Shown here: in pieces, positions 47,642 through 61,466 of the stretch | Position numbering within the stretch: the first letter of the stretch is position 1 | Layout: each line of letters opens with the position of its first letter | Assembly (NCBI GenBank): GCA_024138025.1 | Contig: JAMXBD010001209.1 | Coordinates: 124,001 to 188,000 of the forward strand | DNA length: 64,000 nucleotides | Direction: 5' to 3' | Source: Combretum micranthum | Taxonomy: Eukaryota > Streptophyta > Magnoliopsida > Myrtales > Combretaceae | The notes under the pieces: generated by a model | What the model was told of the DNA's origin: nothing | Database searches by the model: none | The model's input: the letters and a program-made list of their open reading frames with translations, nothing else | Made by a program: the position numbers and the translations under genes

Positions 47642-47985
47642 AAAATTTGTTATAATGGACTTGACACAACGGTACAGTAATAAATATATTATATTGCTAA
47701 TAGTTTTTATGAAAAATTGCAAAAGTTCATAAAAATTATCATCTTAACCCTCTTGCTTAAGGTGTTACAAAATTAGTGTTGTCTTGAGTATTTTTTTTTT
47801 TTTTTTTTGCGTACTATGTCTCCTTTTCATTTGTCCTCTTACTAACCCCCACCTACCTTCTCTTCCTCTTAAACCATTTTGGTTGACTATACCTACCAAT
47901 GCACTCCCACTAATAGCTTTTATAGTACTTATGAGTTGACTTTGTATAAAATTGGTTATAAGCTTGCACGATCCATTAGCATAAC

Positions 47986-50900
47986 TGTCACGCCCCAGCG
48001 GGTACCCTAAATGTGACAGCCCACCGTACGCAATATTAAAACTTAAGAATGACTATCTCAGTCACTCGAAAGCTTCCATATCAATACAAGGCGTACATTC
48101 ACAACAAAGGGAGACCGGTGGAGTAATGCATTTTAAGGCATTGGCAGCGGAACATGCAAAATAACACTTAATATATATTTCATTGAAATAAAAGTCTTAC
48201 AGCTTCTAAGGGGCATTCCCCTGATAATTCATAATAACATGGTTCTAAGTATAACATAACTAAGCCAGAAGATTTTAGAAGAAATCTATTCTATAACTTC
48301 AAAATAGATTGCTTCCAAAAGCTTCTCAAAATAAGGATTCTACCCGGGGAATCAAGGAGGTCTCGGGTGCAAAAAATAATCCTGCAATATCAAAAGTCTA
48401 TAGGAGTATAAGCATGACTAGCTTAGTGAGATATTCCTTACATAATAGTACTCATAACAACAATCAAACAAGTTTATTAATCAAGCATATGAATGCAACA
48501 ACCATATGATCAAACATTACATACGACTATCCGGTTTCGTATGTTTGATGGATTTACCCCTCCATCGATGGTTAGGGAATGCTTTGAACTGGGTCCCGAA
48601 CAACCTCCTCAAGTTTGCGCGCGTTTTGGGGTTCCAACGAACCGTACTACTAGTCCCCGGGCCTTCCATGCCCAAAGAGATCGATCCGGCTCGGCTACAC
48701 CTTGAGGTCGTATTCCCCGTACGTCATAACCCTCAAGATGTAGCTAGGCAGCTTACCTTTCCGGTCCCACGCTGAGGAGTAGTAGCAAAACTTCGAAATG
48801 ATATTCTAAGTGATATGCATGGGCAATTTATTATATGAGGATTTCAATATGACATTAAATCATTTAAAGCGATCAAACAATATTTGCACACATAACAATA
48901 CATACATGGAAACATTTATATCAATCACAAATCGGGTTTTGATATACTTATCGTTCATTGATCGCACACAACGAATCACATACATAATTCCCATAATATC
49001 CCACATGCATATCAATTTTATCTTTTTCCTAACATCTAGTGCTCTATTCTACAAGCACATGCGCAAATACATAAGCGTCAAGGAAACTCACTCGTCCATA
49101 GCACTCTAGGAGTCGAAGTAATCCTCGGGAAAGACAAGATCGTGATCCTCGACACCTAAACAAAAGAAATACCGAATATGAGTATTTCATCCAAGATCTA
49201 TTCAAATTCTATACTTATATCTTAAAGAATTCGTAAAAATCGTATGGGATGGGAATCTCAACTTAAAATGGCCATAACTTGCTCATTTTAACTCGGAATT
49301 TCACATATTATATACCGATTTCTACCTACTCGAAAAGATCTATCTATTTCTAAGGTTATTTTCAGCAAAAGAAGTTATTTGGGTCTCGGAATAGTAGCGT
49401 ACAGATTTGATACGAATTTTCCAAACTTTAAAACTAGAGTTTTCAAACTTTACTTCACTCAAAGGCTTTTGTACAAAAATATAAATATATAGTATGATTG
49501 AAAAATCCCTTGAATATATGTATATACATATATGTATAATCTCATAGTATATGCATGAATTTGGTGTTGTCTCAACAATGGTTTTGTAAAACAAATGTCT
49601 TGAAAGTGAGATAAGCTTAAGGCTTGAAAAGAATTTTATTTTTTGAAAAATTCCCTAAGTTATCATAAATGAGTATTTCCTCCTTTTAACTTCATTCCTT
49701 CAAAAAGTTATTTTGATCTTTCAAGGTTTCCATAAATTTATTTCTAGCGTTTTGGAAAACAAAGTCTTTCTAAATACTTTATGGTTAGTTCCACTTTTAA
49801 AAAGAAATTATCTTATAAGTAAATTTTGAAAAACTTATCTTAGACTTTAGTGTTGGTGGAAAACTTTGACAATTGAATTTTTAAGAAACCCTTTGTTTAG
49901 GTCTAAAGAAACTTCCTTATTTCTTTGAAAAGAGAATTTATAATAACTTTACTTTATGTATTTCTTGATGAAAACCACATATTATTACTAAAACTTGAGC
50001 TAGCTTATCTAACTTTAGAAGAATATTTGTTTAAGATAAATTTCAAACCTTTAAGGAAAATAACTTCTTATGTGACAAAGTTTATATTTAAAAAGAGTTC
50101 TTATTCTTACTTTAAGAAAACTCATTTCTATTATGATTGAGACAATAACAACATATTCATGCTTGAATGAGAATATGTAACTATGAAAAATATAAAAACA
50201 ACATAAATAAAATAAATAAGAGCATAAAAGTAAAGTCAAGTATTGGGAACTTTAGCTTCATCAAGGTATCCCGGGACTAAGAATGGACTAGTCCTCAAAG
50301 AAAAAAAAGCAAAGAATAAAATTGTTTTGACTTGATATGGACAAGTCTAAGACTAGAAAGACTAGTCTTAATATTTGCATAAAACAAGTAAGTAAATAAA
50401 TTGCAAGACTTGAAGAAAATAAATAAACAAGTGAGCTTATATGCTCTAAAAAATATATATACATAATAATATATAATACTTTATATATTAGGTTGGAAAC
50501 AAATAATAATAATAATAACAACATAATAGTAACATAAAGAAAACAAGAACATGAACAAAAACAAAACATAATAATTGTTGCTTCTTTAACTCAATGAGTC
50601 TAAGAAACATACACTAAACTCATTAAGGTTATATGAACATGAGAGTAAATAAGAGAAGTTTTACCTAAAGTTTATGTGTGGTTGAAGAAGAAAAAGAATG
50701 GGTTGTATTATTATGGGGAATGGATTTTCTAAGGAAAAGAGAGAACTTGAGAGAGATGTTGGGAGAGGAATTTTGTGGAGTGATTTTGGGAGAGTTTTAG
50801 TATGAATTTTTGTTGTGTGAAAGAATGGAAGAGGAAGGGGTATTTATAGATTTTTGGAGTGGAAATTAGATGTAATTAAAATAAATTGGAAAAGAAAAAA

Positions 50901-51534
50901 ATTGGAGGAAGAGGGGAGAGAGGCGCCGGTTTTGCTTGATAGGGGGGAAAATTGATTTTTGTTGTAATAAAAGAAGTAATGTGTAAAGTGTGATGTGATT
51001 AAAGTTGTATGGGGAAGGTAAATTGTAAGATAGGGTATGGTAGAGTGTAAGAATAAGTGTAAGAAAAAGTAGAGATAGGTGAATAGTAATGAATAGTAGA
51101 AAAGTACTATGAATAGTAGACTAGACAATTAAAATACCGGTAGTAAAGAAAATACGCGTAAAAGGCCTATATCTGTTATTTTTAGATACCGAAAAATTCT
51201 AAAACTGATATTTTTGAAAACCTTATATTTTTACGAATCTATTGGTGTTGTCGGAATATTTTTGCTATCCGTGCTCCGGGCACGGTTTTCGAAAACTGAT
51301 CCCGATCGGATCCGAAAGACACTAGAAAAATTCGAATGATATTTTTAGGCTTCCCTATATTGTTACGAACCATTTTCCACAATTATTTCAATTTCGTTTT
51401 CTAGGGTTTAAGAACACGGGATTGCCGGATCTAGATTCACTAGACTAATCATAAACTAGGTTAACTTTAGGGTTTCGTTTCAACTTCCGGTTCTTAGGGT
51501 TTGCTAATATTATCGAAAAATCTAGGGGCTTACA
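47986..51534 (-). mobile_element. Solo LTR (3,549 bp), probably Ty3/gypsy Tekay/Del-like
   Basis: The block starts TGTCACGCCCC and ends GGGGCTTACA on the + strand (TG...CA on either strand) and is flanked by a perfect 5-bp target duplication ATAAC (47981-47985 and 51535-51539). It interrupts array unit 2; the unit resumes directly after it. There is no second LTR, primer site or pol, so it is a solo LTR left by recombination. Minus orientation is inferred from a TATA box (TATAAATA, 50849-50842 on the minus strand) about 690 bp inside the TGTAAGCCCC end. The lineage guess rests on the terminal sequence and large size. Confidence 0.82.
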
Positions 51535-52903
51535 ATAACTCTAACTCAACATTTTTCACATATAGAGTAGTTCTGTGACAATTTTTGCAAGTCACTCCAT
51601 CCATTATCATCATTTCCTAAAATTATTCTTTCCAAAGGCATCAGTCATAGAATATATACCTTTTGATATCTCCTAAACTATTTTATATAAAAAAAAAAAG
51701 CTATTATCAATGAACTAAAGCATTATTTTAGAATTTTTCAACTTCTATCTTTTATGAAGATGAGGTCGAGTTCATGTTATAGAAACACATCCATCAAGTG
51801 GAAAATAGTGCTATTGTGTTCATGATTTAGGAGGATATATCCACCATTATCACACACACCTTGTGTGTGCATTCTGGGCATTTTGGGTATTCTGGCCCCA
51901 CCCCCTACGAAATGAAGCTTCCAAGGAGGTGCACATGCGTCTATGTGATGTCATCACATGCTTGTTGATTAACGAATATGCAACTGTGCATTTGTATTGA
52001 AATCCATTTATCAAGAGCTTCTTCAGTGTCAAACTATAATTATTTTTGTCGTGGATGATGACTGATATCTCACATATAGCTATCTGTCTTATACTCAAGA
52101 TACTAGGAATTAGATAATTTTAGATGTAAAACTTGAAAAATAATTTCCACGAGGGGAGAAGTTACCGATTATTGGATGCTTAAAAAATATTCAATTGGAG
52201 CTAACCACATAACCTGTTTAAGATTTTATTCATGTTAGCTTTGCACTGTTAGAAAAATGGAATGCAATTTGCAAATGTTTCCAAGAATGTTGATTTAATG
52301 TAACATTTTCATATAGCAATGTAAAAATTTTACTATAATGGACTAGATGCAACGATATAAAAACAAATATATTGAGTTACCTTAGTATTTTTGAAAAATT
52401 GTAGTAGTTTACATAAATTATCGTCTCAACTCTCTCAATTTAAGGTCCTGCGAAATTGGTGTTGCCTTAGACTGTCTTTGACATAGTTTAACTCTTCATC
52501 ACTCATCCTTTTACTAACCCCCTACCTTACATCCTCTTCCTCCTATAATATTTTGATTAACTATTTCTACCAATACATTGGCTAGGTCACATAATACTTA
52601 TGAGTTGGTTCTGTATAAAATTAGTTTCAATGAACTTACATAGTCTGTTAACATTACTCTCAACACCACACCAATTTTCCATCGATGTGTCGTGATCATT
52701 TTTGCTGGTCACTCAATACCATCATCATCATCTCTTGAAATTCTTCTTTAATTAGACACGGTTCTTGGAATATACACTTTTGATACCTCTTTAAACTATA
52801 TTAGAAAAAGAAAAAAAAATTGTTGTCCACTAGCTAAAAGCAATATTTTAGAATTTGCCAACTTCTAAATTTATATGAGGACGATGTTAAGTTTTTGTTG
52901 CAG

Positions 52904-52994
52904 GAAATACCATCAATCAAGCTAACAATGATGTTATTCTCGTTCATGGTTTTGATGATAAGGATATATCCATCAATTATTACAAACATCCTGT
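52904..52994 (+). pseudogene. Exon-like remnant in array unit 3 (block e2)
   Basis: Follows TTTTTGTTGCAG, a good acceptor. It reads NTINQANNDVILVHGFDDKD, then ISINYYKH, without a stop. Equivalent blocks at about 46788, 54006, 59871, 60975 and 62945 keep parts of the same peptide. The donor side reads CTGTGTTAGTG here, where other units have TTGTGTAAGTG. Function unknown. Confidence 0.45.
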
Positions 52995-53036
52995 GTTAGT
53001 GACTAAGTTGTCCTTTATGTCCCCAATATTCTTCAA

Positions 53037-53150
53037 GATGATGCTTCCAAGAAGATGCACATGCAACTATGTGATATTATGACACATTTGTCAATGAATG
53101 GGTATGTGATTGCTGCACTTGCGCTAAAATCTATTTATCAAGAGCTTTTT
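53037..53150 (+). pseudogene. Exon-like remnant in array unit 3 (block e3)
   Basis: Reads DDASKKMHMQLCDIMTHLSM, then NGYVIAALALKSIYQEL, before a stop. Related blocks at 46913, 51906, 54128 (split by an LTR), 60001, 61470 and 63070 share the same peptide with substitutions. This is the best-conserved coding signal of the array. Confidence 0.5.
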
Positions 53151-54198
53151 TAGTTTCAAACTCTAATTCTTTTTGTTATGGATGATGATTGGCCTTTTGC
53201 ATGTAGTTATCCATCTTATAATCAAGATATTTAGGAATTAGATAACTCTAAATGCATTTTTGTTGGGTGTAAAAGCTAAAAAAATTTCACACGGGGAAAG
53301 GTTGTCAAGTATTGGATGCTCAAAGAATATGTTGTTAAAGGTAACTATGTATTTAGATTTGAATTTCTTCTGAGTTAGTTTTTCACTAATAAAAATGATG
53401 GTATAAAATATGTAAATGTTGATAAAAATATTGATTCATTGTAATGCTTTTTGTAATAACGTAAAAAATTATGCTATAGTGGACTTGATGTAATGATATA
53501 ACAATAAATATAATATGTTGTTGATAGTTTCTTGAAAAATTTCACCAGTTTATAAAAGTGTCATCTTCACTCTCTTACATTAAGGTATTGTAAAATTGGA
53601 TTTGCATTTTTTTTTATGTAATATCTCATCCCTCCACTCATCCTCTTACTAACCACCCGACCCTTACCAATACACTCCCAATAACGGTTCACCTAATACT
53701 TATGAGTCGGTTATGTATAAAATTGGTTTTAACAAGCTTGCAAGGTCCATTAACACTATTCCAACACCACTTCATTTTTTAAGCTATGGAGTAGTCCTAT
53801 AAGAATTTTTTAGTCACTCCATCCCATCATCATCTTCTCCCAAATAATTCCTTCCCAAGACACCATTCTTGGAACATATACCTTTTGATACCTCCTTAAA
53901 CTACCTTAACAAAAAAAAAAAAAAAAAACTCCTATCAAAGAGTAGTATTTTAGAATTTGTCTACTTCTGAATATATGTGAGGATGGGACTAAGTTTATAT
54001 TGCAAGAAATATCATCCAAGAAGTTGACAATGATCTTATTGTCATGATTTAGGAGGATATATCCATCCATTATCACGAACATCTTGTGTAAGTAAATAAG
54101 TTGTGTTTTTCTGATTCTCAATCCTCTTAGAGAAGTGATTCCAAGGAGGTACACATGTGTCTATGTGATGTCATGATACGTTTGTTGATGAATGGAAA

Positions 54199-57100
54199 TG
54201 TAACGCCTTAACTTTTAATTAAGGAAGTTACCGCCACGTGTAATACTTTGGGTATTATACGCTCAGACTTCTTGAATGATATGTTTATTTGAACATTGCT
54301 ATTTACTTTTAATTACAGAAATCATTTGTTTAGATTTTTAAGAAAACTGAATTTTGTTCAAAAAACCAAACTTTTATAAAAACATAATAAAGAGTTTTAC
54401 TCCCACAGGAAAAAAGCAACTTTCTAAGAAACAAAATTTTATAAATCATTTTATAATATACTCTTATAAGTAAATCAACGGTTTCAAAACATTTAGGCTT
54501 CACAGGGTTTTTAAAAGAATATTACAAATTTCAAAATGTAAATCCAGCTTTCAAAACGTACATAAAAACAAATACAAATGACATCCATGGCCCTAACCTG
54601 CATCACTCATCAAACATCGCCTAAAAACTCTAGCAAAGCATCATCATCAACAAACAACTCCATCATCAACAACATCATCGTCTTCATTAATACAACAACA
54701 TCATCATCCCATCATCATCATCATCTTCAACATAACACCTAGAGAAAAGAACAATAACAACAATAATGAGCCAAAGCCCAGTATATAGTAACACAATCAC
54801 ATACGAAGTGACACACAAGCTTAACTAAATGCAATGGACAAACAACAAGTTATTATCTTTAATTAAAATAAACCAATCAACATTGGAGCACTCACACTTC
54901 GGAATAAGCCAATGGGAATCTGGGAGTCCTGAGTAACAACAGTTGTTCAGGGTGTTGATATAGGAAGTTCGAGTATCTATATCTCCTATGCATATCCGAG
55001 AAAGAGAAAATAGCCTCATCTAGAGGTTCACAGCCTTCATACACACCATGTATCTCAATCCATAACATCAATTAGTTTAACCGGTCCGATAAATGTGAAC
55101 TAAAATATGTTACTTCATTCCGAGCTTAAGTAAATGTTACACCGAACCATTTGCCCCATCAGTTACCCATTGATTCATATATAAATCACCAATGCATCAT
55201 GATATTTGTCATTGCATCATGACATCTCAATACCTAACTACTATGCTATTGCATCATGATAGGGTTGACGGCATACGTACAACCATCACTCATCAATTAT
55301 TAAGCCGAGTTTAAGTTTTAATTCATTTTAGGATGCCTATCTTAACATTCAACAAGCAAGTTACTGCGTACCTTTTATATGAAACCCAAACAGAGGCTTA
55401 GGCACCATCTTAATTGATAATCTAGTTATCAATATGTCTGATTAAGAATCAAACTCACATAAGCATTAAAATTAACTATCCAATTACATCAAACTTATTT
55501 TTACCCTATTTGATCAGACACTAATTTGGAACCCTACTATAGCTGCAAATATTACCTGTCAAAATATGGATAGTTCTTCTTTGTTTGTCAAAATTTCTTT
55601 TCACTTTGATTAGAGTCATTTATTATAAAAGCATCAACATGTCATTCATATACAAAAACATCTATTTCTTAAGCAAACACACATTTAAAACAACATATTC
55701 TCCATGTTAAACTAAGATTATCCTAATTTATTAATTAAAGCTAATCATTATTTATTAAGTCTATATTACCTTAACTTAGCCAAATTGATTAGGATTAACC
55801 ATTTAATTCAATTACTAAGTCAAAGTGATTAAACTTAAGATCTAATTCATTTTAACTCATTTAAGTTCATTTAGGTCAAGTTGAACTTAAGTTAACTAAC
55901 TAAGTTCATTTTATACTTAAGAACTATGTAAACCCTAATTAATTATTAATTCACAAATTATCTTAACTCGGTTTTTATGCAAATTAATTAACATAACATA
56001 TCATCTATCATTATCTATTTCATTTTTTCTATTTCTTTCTATTTTTCTTTCTTTTCTTTTCTTCTTTTCTTTTTCTTTATGAATAGTACCATAAGACAAA
56101 TCATGCTCGTGATGGAGGCCATAATTGTTGTCACCATCTTCATCACGCCCGTGATTGAGCATGTGATCTCTATCGTTTGTCTCATAATGGCCATTTTTGG
56201 GGCCATGATGCTCGATACGATCCTTGTCACGCTCGTGATCAAGGAGAAAAATGTGATTAGAGGAGATCACGCTCCTCGTTATAGCTATGATCAAGCCATT
56301 GCCTTTAAAAATAATCTGCTCCAAGGAGATCATGGGTCGTGTTACGGCCGTGATGAACAGGGGAATCCCTGTTACGTATTCCTTTGTTTGTTCTTTAAGT
56401 TTTAACTACTTCAACCCAATATACATCATCAAAAACATTATATTATCAATCTTCCCATAAATAATCTTAACTCATAATTACATCTCTATATCATATTACA
56501 ACAAAACATTTAATTAAATACCTAGTCTACTCAAATAAGCATATATATAGGTTTTGACAAATATGTTCATAGGTCTTTGATTTATCACTATCATCACATG
56601 TTTTACATAATTCTAGTCCTAATACAACATTTACATACATAAATAAGAATTAAGGCAAAGAAAATAACAACACTATCTTTTGAACAAAACCCAATTCTTG
56701 ATTCTTCTACTCCTACTTCTCCTAGCTTTTGGAGTTGTTTCGTACATGATCTTCACCTTCTATCTTGTTTCCTATCTTTAATTTCCTCTATATTCTTGTT
56801 AAAATTGAGATTTGTGGCTTAAATTTTGAGAAATAAGAGAAAGGAAAGAGAGAGGAAAAGAAACGACGGGAAGGAACAAGGAAGAGAGAGAAAGAAGGCA
56901 GACAACAAAAAGTCAAAAGAAAAAACTATTTATATATAAAGATAAAGGCTAAGCATATTTTAGAGCAAACATATTAGGTTAAAACTTTCAAATCAATATT
57001 TTTAACTCTGAAAGTATTTAAGAAATAATCTAACAATTAATAGGTCAGAAATGAAGAATATGAGATGTTGGGCTAAAGTTTAGGGATTTAAGAATCCACT

Positions 57101-57281
57101 AAACATTTCAAACAACTTGTTTGGGGTTTAAGAATTTCAAATCTCAAATTTTAACTTAATTCTTTTTGCTAAATTAATTTTATTAACTTTTTCTATTCAT
57201 AAATCATTATCTATTTCACTTGCTTCATTTTAATCTATCTAAATCCAATTTCTAACTTAGGTAAAGCTTTGGGATATTTCA
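54199..57281 (-). mobile_element. Second solo LTR (3,083 bp), Tekay/Del-like
   Basis: TGTAACGCCTTAAC...GGGATATTTCA on the + strand splits block e3 of array unit 4. The unit resumes as GTGATTACTACCCTTGCG, which fits its paralogues. Minus orientation is suggested by a TATA stretch (minus strand, about 56938-56926) 345 bp inside the TGAAATATCCC end. Flanking pentamers GGAAA and TTTGT do not match, so the target duplication has decayed or the ends are off by a few bases. No internal coding domain. Confidence 0.7.
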
Positions 57282-57877
57282 TTTGTGATTACTACCCTTG
57301 CGTTTAAATCCAATTATCAAGAGCTTCTTCAGTGTCACGTTCTAACTCCTTTTGTCATAGATGATGGCTAGCTTCCATATGTAGCTACCTATCTTATATT
57401 CAAGATATTAAGAATCAAATAATTCCAGATGTATTCTTGTCTGGTGTAAAAGCTTAAAAAAAAAAAACAACAATTAAGAAGGGGAAGTTGTCTATTATTG
57501 GATGCACAATGGATATTGAATTGGAGGCAACCACATATCCTAATTTATTTCTTTCATGTTAGCCTGCACTGATAAAAAATAATAAAATGAAATTTTAAAA
57601 TGCTATTGAGCGTAACATTTTTTGTAACAATGTAGAAAATCATGCTGTAATAGACTTGATGGAACAATACAAAAATAAACATCAAGTGTTGCTGTTAGTT
57701 TTTTTTTTTTTTTTAAATCGAAGCAGTATATAGATGTAGGTATAGTATTAACATACACCATTATACTAATGCAGAGACAGGTCTATTTAATGGTTACGGT
57801 TCAAGCATCTAGCTTTGTCCAACTGATTTGCATATCTTGCCTCAATAACTGCTATCTCCTTACTCTTGCAGAGAAAA

Positions 57878-58085
57878 GAACTCGATGGGGTTCTTGTTAG
57901 ATTTTCCAACAGTAGCCACTGATTGCACTCTATCTGCCTTAGAGATAAATATTCGAGGTGACATCACTTCGCTCGCCTTCATTGAATATACTCTTCTTGG
58001 ATTTATTATTGATTGCTTATACGCTAACCTTAAATATCTTGATAATTTCGATCAATGGAATGTAATTCTCAGTCTCCCAATTTAA
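57878..58085 (+). pseudogene. Exon-like remnant in array unit 4 (block e5)
   Basis: Follows CTTACTCTTGCAG. Reads KELDGVLVRFSNSSH-like sequence, then CTLSALEINIRGDITSLAFI and later LYANLKYLDNFDQWN, to a stop. Frame positions place the first Met of the open stretch at 57885. The block has a close copy at 62159-62373 and is absent from the 1.1-kb units. No family recognised. Confidence 0.45.
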
Positions 58086-58558
58086 TTTTTTTGCACCCTC
58101 ATTGTATAGCCTAAATGTTCATGCTTCTTCACACATGTAGGATTTCTAGGTACTCCTACTCTATGACATTCAAGGAGCATAATCTTTCATTTTCCCAAAA
58201 TAATCAGTGCAAACTTATGGTATTTTAAACTACCATTTTAAATAATGATCAACCCCCTAACACACATCCTCTTCCTCCCAGCACATTTTGATTAACTATT
58301 TCTACCAATACATTTGGCTAATAGATCACATAATACTTAAGAGTTGGTCCAGTATGAAATTAGTTTAAGTAAGCTTTCACAATCTGTATTCTCAACGCCA
58401 CACCATTTTTCCAACTATGTAATGGTGTCATGATTGTTGATAGTCACTTAATACCATCATCATCATCTCCTAAAATTTTTCTTTAACAAAACACCGCTTT
58501 GGAATATACAACTTTTGATACCTTTTTAAGCTATATTAAAAAAAAAAAAAAAGAATAT

Positions 58559-59785
58559 TGATGGAGATCAAATGACATCAATGTGAAGGATTAAAAGAAA
58601 CAGATTACATGTTGAAAAACAGCCATAAAAGCTACTAGCCTTTAACTTAATCACTGCCGACCTTCATTAGATTAGGATGTCTTTTTGAATTTCTTTGTTT
58701 TTATTTTATAATTGATGTATGGATTAATTACAATTATGTTTTTCAGTTATGTTACCAATTACGTAACTGCAACAATTATATTTTTCAGTTTATTATCAAT
58801 TACATAACTACCATATCATTTGGTATCAAAGCAATGGTTTTCGAAGAATCTATATCGAGTTCAATTAAAGGTAACTAGAATCATTCATATCCTTTGATAG
58901 TCTTTGTTAGACTTAGGAAAAAGAAAGAAAGAAATTCATGTAAAAAAAATTCCTGAGTTTAAGGTTTGAAATTAGGGATTGATTGAGTTTTTGGAGTCCT
59001 TGATTAAAAAAAAAAAAAAAAAAAAGAGAGGCAGTGGGATGAGTTCTTCACAACATACCAAAGTTCTTTAGCATAGGTTCACCACTGGGTTGAGGTTTTT
59101 CGCTTATCAATCTAATCAAACTATTTGGGATGGTTGTCTCCAAGCATAAAGGAGTTGGGTCTCAAGGCAGGTCGCTTATGATTCACATCAGTATGGAGAT
59201 TCAAGGACAAATCCTTTTGAGAAAGGCAGGAATGATGGAGATTAGATGGCATTAACGTAAAGGGTTGAAAGAAACAAATTACATGTTAGAAAGCAGTAAT
59301 AAAAGCCATTGGCTTTTAACTTAATCACCACCAGCCTTCATTAGATTAGGATATCTTTTTGAATTTCTTTGTTTTTTTTTTTTTTTTTTGTAGTTGATGT
59401 AGGGATTAATTACAATTATATTTTTTAGTTACGTTATCAGTTACGTAACTACCACAATTATTTTTTTGTTTCTAATTACGTAACTACCTTGTAATAGCTT
59501 ATATATAAAGGCTAGTAAACACTTAATGAGAAATAAGATAGGAAAAAAAAAAATGTTTTCTTGAGAATTGACAAAACCCTTTGAACTTATTGGGGAATCC
59601 CGTGGCATTCAATCATGACTTACAATTGGTTTTCCACCTCGATTGTAGTGTTTTCACTATACCAAGGTTCTTGCCTCCGTATAGGCAATGAGTCATGGTT
59701 TCCATCAGATTTCTTATATGACCCTTGTATTTAATTCCAGATTACGATAGTGGGTCTCATCACAGGTTAGCATGGTTTGTATGAA
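58559..59785 (+). mobile_element. TRIM-like LTR element inserted in array unit 5
   Basis: Two direct repeats, beginning TGATGGAGATCAAATGACAT (58559) and TGATGGAGATTAGATGGCAT (59233), agree over about 250 bp (CTTCATTAGATTAGGAT..., GGATTAATTACAATTAT...). After the first comes TTTGGTATCAAAGCAATGG (58819), an initiator-Met tRNA primer site with small changes. Before the second lies GAGAAAGGCAGGAA, a purine tract. The ~410-bp interior has no coding frame. The second repeat is longer (TATATAAAGG box near 59500). The right border is uncertain (59640-59785). Confidence 0.72.
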
Positions 59786-61094
59786 CTATTGTCCACTAGC
59801 TTAAAGCACTACTTTAGCATTTGTCAACTTCTAAAAATATATGAGAATGATGTTAAGTTTTTGTTGCAGGAAATACCATCCATCAAGTTCACAATGATGT
59901 TATACTCATTCATGGTTTTGATAAGGAAGATATATCCATCAATTATTACAAGCATCGTGCATTAGTGTCTAAGTTGTCGTTTCTGTCACTTATCTTCTTA
60001 GAGATGATACTTCCAAGGAGATGCAAAAGATAATGTATATTATGACACTCTTGTCGATGAATGGGTATGCGAATGCAACAATTGCGGTGAATCTATTTAT
60101 CAAGTATTCTTCGGTTCGTTCAAACTTTGACTCTTTTTGTGATGGATGATGACTAGTTTTTTACATATAGCTATCCATCTTATACTCAGGATGTTTGGAA
60201 ATTAGACATGCTAGATGCAATTTTGTCCAGTGGAAAAGCTAAAAGTGTTCCATATGTAGAGAAGTTGCTGAGTATTGGACACTCAAGGAATATTCAATTG
60301 GAGATAACCACATCTTTAGATTTAAATTACTTTTGTGTTAGTTTTACGCTAAAAAAAGATGGAATGAAATATGTAAATACTACCGAAAATATTGATTCAT
60401 CATAACACTTTATGTAACAATGTAAAAAATTATCCTATAACAAACTTGATGTAATTATACAACAATAAATATACTATGTTGTCGATAGTTTTTTGAAAAA
60501 AATTGCACCAATTTATAAAATTATCGTTTTCCCTCTCTCACATTAAGATATTGTAAAATTAGTGTTTTCTTTTTTGTGCAATATCACTTCCCTTCACTCG
60601 TCCTCTTGTTAACCTCCTGTCCCTACCTTACTAATACACTCAAACTAATAGTTCACATTATACTTATGAGTTGCTTATGTATAAAATTGGTTTCAACAAG
60701 CTTGGATGGTTTATCAACACTACTCTTAATGCCACTTCATTTTTCAAGCAATAAAGTAGTTGTGTGAAAATTTTTGATAGTCACTCCAACCCATCATCAT
60801 CTTTTCCTGAATTCTTCCTTCCTAAGACACCGTTCATGGAATGTGCACCTTTTGATACCTCCATAAAATACCTCACAAGAAAAAAAAATCCTATCAATGA
60901 GCGTAGAGCAATATTTTAGAATTGTGTCAACTTCGAAATATAAGTGAGGATGGGGTTGAGTTTATATTGCAAGAAATATTATCCAAGAAGTTGACAATGT
61001 TGTTATTGTCGTGATCTAGATGGATATATCCATCCATAATTATAGACATCATGTGTAAGTGAGTAAGCTTTGTTCTTTGACCTTCATCCTCTTA

Positions 61095-61466
61095 TGTCAC
61101 GTTTGGTATGCATGAATGATTTGGAATGGAATGAGTTTGGGAATGAAAAATCCATTTCTATGTTTGGAAGATTACATGGAATGGAATGACTAAAAGTATA
61201 ATTATTAAGAATACCCTTGGTAATAAATGCAAAATATTAATACATGATAGGATAAAAAAATAATTACATTCATATAATTAATAAGAGTGGAATGGAATCA
61301 CGATTCTATCTTCTTAAAGGTGAAATCGAATTCTCCTTCACAGCCGGAATCATCGATTCCAAAGAATCGCGAATCGGCTTCTAAAGATGCTTCAAACACT
61401 GAGAAAAGGAATGGAAGATGGTATTGCTATTTTATTCCGACTTATTCCTACGTACCAAACGTGCCA
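61095..61466. mobile_element. Tourist/PIF-Harbinger-like MITE (372 bp)
   Basis: Ends TGTCACGTTTGGTA and TACCAAACGTGCCA are inverted repeats, flanked by TTA on both sides (61092-61094 and 61467-61469), the typical PIF/Harbinger target duplication. Paralogous units read CTCTTAGAGATGATGC across the site, which gives the empty-site sequence directly. GGAATGGAATGA-type subterminal words occur at both ends. Confidence 0.85.

Noticed and set aside
48493..48775. Two overlapping open frames in a GC-rich stretch
   Set aside because: They lie inside the solo LTR, in two frames of the same DNA, with no domain; LTR sequence explains them.
56001..56405. Open frames of ~110 codons on both strands
   Set aside because: Low-complexity K/E/R and H/D-rich or hydrophobic products created by repeated palindromes and CTTTT runs within a solo LTR.
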